From the NCBI GenBank assembly GCA_023271875.1, contig JALPWY010000007.1, forward strand, positions 1 through 55,946: 55,946 nucleotides of DNA, given 5' to 3'. Source of the DNA: Nitrospinaceae bacterium. Lineage in GTDB: Bacteria > Nitrospinota > Nitrospinia > Nitrospinales > VA-1. Shown here in pieces: positions 52,339-55,946 of this stretch. The first letter of the stretch is position 1. Every line of letters begins with the position of its first letter. Position numbers and translations under genes: made by a program. The notes beneath the pieces are model-generated. The model made no database searches, had not been told where the DNA came from, and saw only the letters and a list, made by a program, of their open reading frames with translations.

Positions 52339-52644
52339 TCATGAGCTCGGCAACAACTTTTTCCAAAAACTTCTGTTATGGTTTTTTGGTTTTGATACAG
52401 GCTGTTCAAGCACTTGCTCCAATTTTTTTTGGTGTTTATTTTGATCAATGAACAGTTGAATGAGAATATGACATGAACCACAATTCCCTCCAGCCTCACA
52501 AGCTGAAGTTACGTCTTCTACTTGGTTAATATCATTTTTTAAAATATGATATCGAATCGTATTTTCAGTAATCTGAAAGCAATTACATATAATCTCATCC
52601 TCTTCAATTTCAATGGGGGGCTCTGTTTTCATTTTTTGATCCAC
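52339..52644 (-). CDS. BFD-like [2Fe-2S] protein
   Basis: A 101-residue protein. Residues 18-62 form a BFD-type domain with C20, C22, C55 and C58 (IICNCFQITE and GGNCGSCH), the spacing of bacterioferritin-associated ferredoxin, and another Cys at 49. The Lys/Arg-rich C-terminus has no known fold. BFD helps release iron from bacterioferritin when iron is scarce. A Fur box lies 35 bases upstream of the start. The downstream FTR1 gene begins 210 bases beyond the stop in the same direction, so it may share control or have its own promoter. Confidence 0.88.
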   Translation of the reverse strand: MDQKMKTEPPIEIEEDEIICNCFQITENTIRYHILKNDINQVEDVTSACEAGGNCGSCHILIQLFIDQNKHQKKLEQVLEQPVSKPKNHNRSFWKKLLPSS

Positions 52645-52678
52645 AAAATGAGAGGAAAAATATACAAAAGGTATTATT

Positions 52679-52697
52679 GATAATAATACTCATTATC
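52679..52697. promoter_or_regulatory. Fur box
   Basis: GATAATAATACTCATTATC matches the classical 19-bp E. coli Fur consensus at 17 positions, differing only at the seventh and eleventh bases. It lies 35 bases before the BFD start and can control the divergent 52805 frame as well. Iron-loaded Fur would repress the iron-uptake operon when iron is plentiful. Confidence 0.85.
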
Positions 52698-52714
52698 TAA
52701 ATTATTGTCAATGA

Positions 52715-52740
52715 ATATCAATATCAATATCAATATCAAT
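52715..52740. repeat. Hexanucleotide repeat, four copies of ATATCA
   Basis: ATATCA is repeated four times without a mismatch (52715-52738), followed by AT. It lies between the Fur box and the small rightward frame at 52805. It could be a slippage-prone spacer that changes promoter geometry, or part of an extended regulator site. Confidence 0.85.
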
Positions 52741-52804
52741 TATGGGTATTAAATCCTAATTAATAAAGGGTTATCAGATTACGACTGATCCGTCTCAAGC
52801 ATTT

Positions 52805-52957
52805 ATGAGTAAAAGTTGGGTAAAGAATTGGGAAAAATACAGTTCTGTCTTGGGTGGCATGAGTGCTATTTTAGTAGTTTTATTCCATTTGGATCGGGAC
52901 TTAAATCAAACCAACGAAGAAGACATTTCAAAATATAAAGATCCTAATCTGTCTTAG
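52805..52957 (+). CDS. Small membrane protein, unrecognised
   Basis: A 50-residue open frame from ATG 52805 to TAG 52955-52957, product beginning MSKSWVKNWEKYSSVLGG. There is one hydrophobic segment (about residues 15-28, VLGGMSAILVVLFHL), preceded by positive charges and followed by an acidic, hydrophilic tail. It is divergent from the BFD gene across the Fur box, so it may be an iron-responsive small membrane protein. No ribosome-binding sequence is convincing, and its 3' end overlaps the end of the convergent gene by 14 bases. Moderately likely to be real. Confidence 0.4.
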   Translation: MSKSWVKNWEKYSSVLGGMSAILVVLFHLDRDLNQTNEEDISKYKDPNLS

Positions 52958-54248
52958 GCGGTGCATTTTTTGGGATTTGATAGAGGGTATTTGTTTCCAC
53001 GGCAATTTTATCATGCAGATATAAGTAAAGCCAACGCTTACACCCTTCTCCAGCGAGAGTAAACGCGAAATCTCTAAAAAGGAGTGCCGGATGTTTTTTT
53101 TGTATTATCTTAAATAACAGTAAAGAATATTTAAAGATATGTCCGAGTTTATGTTTTCTAACCCAAGACAGTACTTGGTTGTTCGTCAAAAAACCAGAAG
53201 CATCTCTAGTCATTAATGCGTGTGAAACCCTGAGATCGAGAATTTTGTTTACAAAAGGATAGGTTTGAATGGTAGCAATTTGTTCTGACAAATGCAGTCC
53301 GATTGCTAATAGCCCAGAAAGTCTTACCTCATAAATCGGCTGCTCTGAATTTGGATGATGCTCACGTGCAATACTATTTATAAGGTTGATGTATATTTCT
53401 TTCACTTTTATCCACTCAACGCTCCAGGTGTGATAAAGGATTTCATTGCGCGAAGCCTCTGAGATCTTCTTGATTTTTTTTGGAAGATTATTCTTTGATT
53501 GGTTTTCAGGTTCGGGTATTGCACCAAGGTTATCAAGAATCGACTCGATTTGTATTTCAGGGTTTTCCACTTTATCGCTGTATACTTGAGTAGCTAGTTC
53601 CCCTATAACAAGATACCATCTCACCAAAAATATTTTGAGTACGATATCCTGAAGTATATAAGTGGCCATTTTCATTGCCCAGAATGTCAAATCAAGACAA
53701 CGAATAATAAAGAAAAGCCACCTAAATAAAGGATAAAGTCCGTGATCATTTAAAAAAATAAAAAATTTCCATTGTTGCCATGATTTCCTTGCTTTTCCTG
53801 CGTGAGATAAATTAAGAATATGGCGTATGCGAAACTGGGTAATGGCGCGAATTCCTTTAAAAGTGGTTAGTTCAAAGAGGTGGTTTCTTAATTCCATAAA
53901 AGCATTCAATACACATCGAATCCGCGCATCCTCCAGTGGTGTCTTAGAGTTGGGGTGGTAAGCGCGCGCAATTTTTTTTACCAACTGGTATGTGTTGTTT
54001 GAGAAGTGGAGATCAGATTCATCGAGTATCCACTTTGAATTTAGACTCTGGCAATAATTTATGATGGTTGTCAGAGCCTCCTTTTTTTTAAGGTCATCGG
54101 CACCTTGCATCGATTGTTTAAATTTGTATAGCCACTTGAAATTGAGGTAGCGTAGCTTTATTACTCCAAAACATTTGATCGAGATAAGAATCAAGACGCC
54201 GAGGATGACTCCTAGAATGAAAATTTCTAAAACGCTATTGTCAAACAT
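52944..54248 (-). CDS. Membrane protein of unknown family with an internal duplication
   Basis: A 434-residue protein. One N-terminal membrane helix (about residues 8-28) and a hydrophobic central region (about 165-225) suggest inner-membrane anchoring. Two similar units flank the centre: LVKKIARAYHPNSKTPLEDA with RIRHIL later, and LINSIAREHHPNSEQPIYEV with RVSHAL later. Each has I-A-R-x-H-P-N-S-x-P within a helical stretch. The repeated block is about 60 residues long. I do not recognise the family. It is A+T-rich like its neighbours and shows no damage; the convergent small frame overlaps its stop. Confidence 0.8.
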   Translation of the reverse strand: MFDNSVLEIFILGVILGVLILISIKCFGVIKLRYLNFKWLYKFKQSMQGADDLKKKEALTTIINYCQSLNSKWILDESDLHFSNNTYQLVKKIARAYHPNSKTPLEDARIRCVLNAFMELRNHLFELTTFKGIRAITQFRIRHILNLSHAGKARKSWQQWKFFIFLNDHGLYPLFRWLFFIIRCLDLTFWAMKMATYILQDIVLKIFLVRWYLVIGELATQVYSDKVENPEIQIESILDNLGAIPEPENQSKNNLPKKIKKISEASRNEILYHTWSVEWIKVKEIYINLINSIAREHHPNSEQPIYEVRLSGLLAIGLHLSEQIATIQTYPFVNKILDLRVSHALMTRDASGFLTNNQVLSWVRKHKLGHIFKYSLLLFKIIQKKHPALLFRDFAFTLAGEGCKRWLYLYLHDKIAVETNTLYQIPKNAPPKTD

Positions 54249-54517
54249 TGAATGATTGCGTCACTTTTTTAAAAATTCTAAGTCAAGTTATGAATTAAGG
54301 GAGCTTAAACCGCGATCGACATGCTGAAATTTATTGAGAAATAAAAGAATTACGTAAACAATACTCGAACGAAAGAAATATTGATTTTATTTTCTTGGCT
54401 AAACTTGAGAGCGACCCAATTTTTAAGATAATGTAATCTGTTTTTCTGGCAAGAATTTGTAAGGTGTGAGAGGATGTGTGGGAAACTGATAAAAACACTA
54501 GTTTTCCTATGAAAAAT

Positions 54518-54538
54518 AATAGCGGGAGCTATTTTTTT
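54518..54538. terminator. Hairpin with T-runs, terminator candidate
   Basis: AATAGC (54518-54523), GGGA loop, GCTATT (54528-54533), then T to 54538. On the minus strand the same stem is followed by ATTTTT, so it could end transcription of the gene at 54529-55443, whose stop codon lies inside the stem. A 6-bp stem is modest. Confidence 0.5.
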
Positions 54539-55443
54539 AGCACGCTGGACATACCTTCCATTGTAGATTCAGCGTCCTCTTTTTTTCTCCACACCCAGAC
54601 TTTAAGAGTTGACCCTAAATAATAAGCTTGGTCTAGAAGAGATTCCCCTTCGACGGCTCCCCAACTGCCATCTTCTCTTTCAGTTAGGTATTCGTATATT
54701 GGGTTTTCCGCAGAGGTATAAAATAGTTCCATATTCTCTTTGCTGATTTCTTTATTTTGCAAAAAATTTGTGCAAGCATCGTCAATATCATGTTTTTCCT
54801 TAACTACTTGTAGAGCTTCCTCAAATGACTTTCCAGTGTCCACTTCTTTAGTAATATTCTCTTCGATCGCTTTGTTTCTTTTTGCAAAGGGATACTGCGA
54901 GCCCTCTACGTTTTTTCCTAAATGAAAATCTAGATCAGGGAAAAAAAGATGGGTCCAGTCATCAAAGTCAACCTCTATTCCTTTAGAAACTTTGAACTCT
55001 TCGGCTTTCTCTGGGTTTTTCTGGATGATTGTATTGTAAAAAGCCGTAAAACATTTTATGCAATCGTAGACCAGTGCATGATAATAAGCATTCATCTTAT
55101 ACCAATTATTAGATGAATTATGTCCGTTGATAAGTTTACGAAGCATAAAGATGATTGTGTCGGCACTTTTAAGAGGTTTGTAGGAGATAGGGAAATTATT
55201 TTTTAGATAATCCTCCAGTTTTTCCTGCTTACCTTGAAGTTTAGTTATGCTATTTTGCAGTTCTGTTTTCGAATAATCCAGAGCATGGTAGATAAGACGT
55301 TCGTGATCCAAGGCCCGTTGGTAGTCCATGTATTCCTTCAATTCCGAGTTTTTTCCTTCCTCGGGATGGTTTGGTTCCTTCATACTGATATCTTTGGCAA
55401 AAGCTAACATTCGTTTACTCAAGTTTATGTTTGGATTGCTCAT
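54529..55443 (-). CDS. Helical protein of unknown function
   Basis: A protein of about 304 residues starting at ATG 55443; an in-frame TTG at 55470 is a less likely start. It has no signal peptide and appears cytoplasmic. It is largely helical, with a coiled-coil-like region around residues 55-85 (YSKTELQNSITKLQGKQEKL), then WYKMNAYYHALVYDCIKCF and DFDDWTHLFFPDLDFHLGK. A C-terminal VEGESLLDQAYYLGSTLKV and WVWRKKEDAES close it. I do not recognise the family. It has its own candidate terminator and a 220-base gap from the next, divergent gene. Confidence 0.75.
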   Translation of the reverse strand: MSNPNINLSKRMLAFAKDISMKEPNHPEEGKNSELKEYMDYQRALDHERLIYHALDYSKTELQNSITKLQGKQEKLEDYLKNNFPISYKPLKSADTIIFMLRKLINGHNSSNNWYKMNAYYHALVYDCIKCFTAFYNTIIQKNPEKAEEFKVSKGIEVDFDDWTHLFFPDLDFHLGKNVEGSQYPFAKRNKAIEENITKEVDTGKSFEEALQVVKEKHDIDDACTNFLQNKEISKENMELFYTSAENPIYEYLTEREDGSWGAVEGESLLDQAYYLGSTLKVWVWRKKEDAESTMEGMSSVLKK

Positions 55444-55663
55444 TCTGACTTGAATGGAGCCTAATTTCAACCTTATTTATGCGTGTAAATTTAACAAATC
55501 TTACAAAATTTAGACTAACTTGAGCATTAATTAACCTGTTGCGTGCGAAATGCTTTATTATTGTATGGTAGTCTACCACGTGTATTCAAAGAATTAAGAT
55601 TTGCAGGTGAAATAGCTCTTCATATTTTTTTCGATCAAATATAGCATTTGAAAGATAGATGTT

Positions 55664-55946
55664 ATGAACATTATTTTAAACAGTTATTGTAATTTAAAAT
55701 GCAACTACTGCTTTGCCGATGAATATATGGAAGAGACGGTCAAAACCCCTGGGAAGTCTATGGATTTTGATTTTTTTACGGGAGATGTTTTGCCGCGAGT
55801 TAAGACAGCGTCTCTAATAAACTTTATGGGTGGGGAGCCTACTCTTCACCCGCGTTTCAACGACATACTTTCTAGTGCTCTTGATAATATGCAGCCCTTC
55901 AGCTTTCTCGGGATTTTTACCAATGGATTAATGCCAGACAAAGTAC
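55664..55946 (+). CDS. Radical SAM enzyme (N-terminal part; runs off the window)
   Basis: 94 codons are visible from ATG 55664 to the right edge. The radical SAM motif is at the very start, C9-x3-C13-x2-C16 in SYCNLKCNYCF, followed by the GGEP SAM-contact segment in NFMGGEPTLHP. It has no N-terminal extension. The remaining part, which would reveal a SPASM or other accessory domain, is outside the window. It is the seventh radical SAM gene of the window. The start has no strong ribosome site. Confidence 0.85.
   Translation, partial: MNIILNSYCNLKCNYCFADEYMEETVKTPGKSMDFDFFTGDVLPRVKTASLINFMGGEPTLHPRFNDILSSALDNMQPFSFLGIFTNGLMPDKV

Noticed and set aside
52715-52740. Possible CRISPR-like array
   Set aside because: The repeats are six-base units without spacers and no cas genes are present; it is a simple hexanucleotide repeat.

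Overview
The window is A+T-rich DNA from a Gram-negative, flagellated bacterium with an electron-transport-rich periplasm. The support is a FliL protein, many Sec signal peptides and one twin-arginine signal, c-type cytochromes, molybdate and iron uptake genes, and a large surface-glycan gene island. The mix of EB_dh-type cytochrome, SUMF1-domain proteins and an FTR1-cytochrome fusion would suit a marine lineage such as Nitrospinota or a former deltaproteobacterium, but this is a weak inference because no rRNA, tRNA or housekeeping marker is present.

Region 1 (1-3435) has the end of a nucleotidyltransferase-like/CDP-alcohol phosphatidyltransferase fusion, an isolated fliL and a secreted TPR-SUMF1 protein. 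Region 2 (3786-15445) is a mosaic of glycan genes on both strands: a sugar C-methyltransferase with a sugar aminotransferase, a B12-type radical SAM enzyme, two epimerases/dehydratases, a flippase-like ABC transporter, a family 2 glycosyltransferase, and an aminotransferase with a PglD/NeuD-type acetyltransferase. Two copies of a diverged repeat of about 165 bp bracket that last pair.

Region 3 (16135-35904) is a co-directional run of 17 closely spaced or overlapping + strand genes. It encodes heptose-type sugar activation (epimerase, GmhA-like isomerase, a nucleotidylyltransferase-kinase fusion, HAD phosphatase), an enolase-superfamily enzyme, a DJ-1 protein, five radical SAM enzymes, an SDR, two methyltransferases, a Nudix hydrolase, a cupin-ThDP enzyme fusion and a PhyH oxygenase. 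The best reading is a pathway for an unusual, possibly branched or C-methylated sugar or sugar-derived molecule. It ends at a decayed IS256-type transposase, a TIGR04372-like glycosyltransferase and a gene-poor stretch of 1.1 kb.

Region 4 (38571-44709) is a molybdenum module. modABC is read leftward, and a dihaem cytochrome c/EB_dh protein, a SUMF1 protein and an MsrP/YedY-type molybdoenzyme are read rightward. The two sides share a 40-bp perfect palindrome that matches the ModE operator. No MsrQ is present, so the cytochrome may be the redox partner of MsrP.

Region 5 (44782-52644) is read leftward: a secreted unknown protein, a TPR protein with a trypsin-like domain lacking the catalytic triad, a formyltransferase-fold protein, an FMN-binding protein, a PepSY-type membrane protein carrying a beta-propeller, an FTR1 permease fused to cytochrome c, and a BFD-type [2Fe-2S] protein under a near-perfect Fur box. 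The propeller protein and the FTR1 permease share a C-terminal helix with the same H-x3-H-x3-C spacing. Region 6 (52805-55946) holds a small membrane protein, two unrecognised proteins (one with an internal duplication) and the start of another radical SAM gene.
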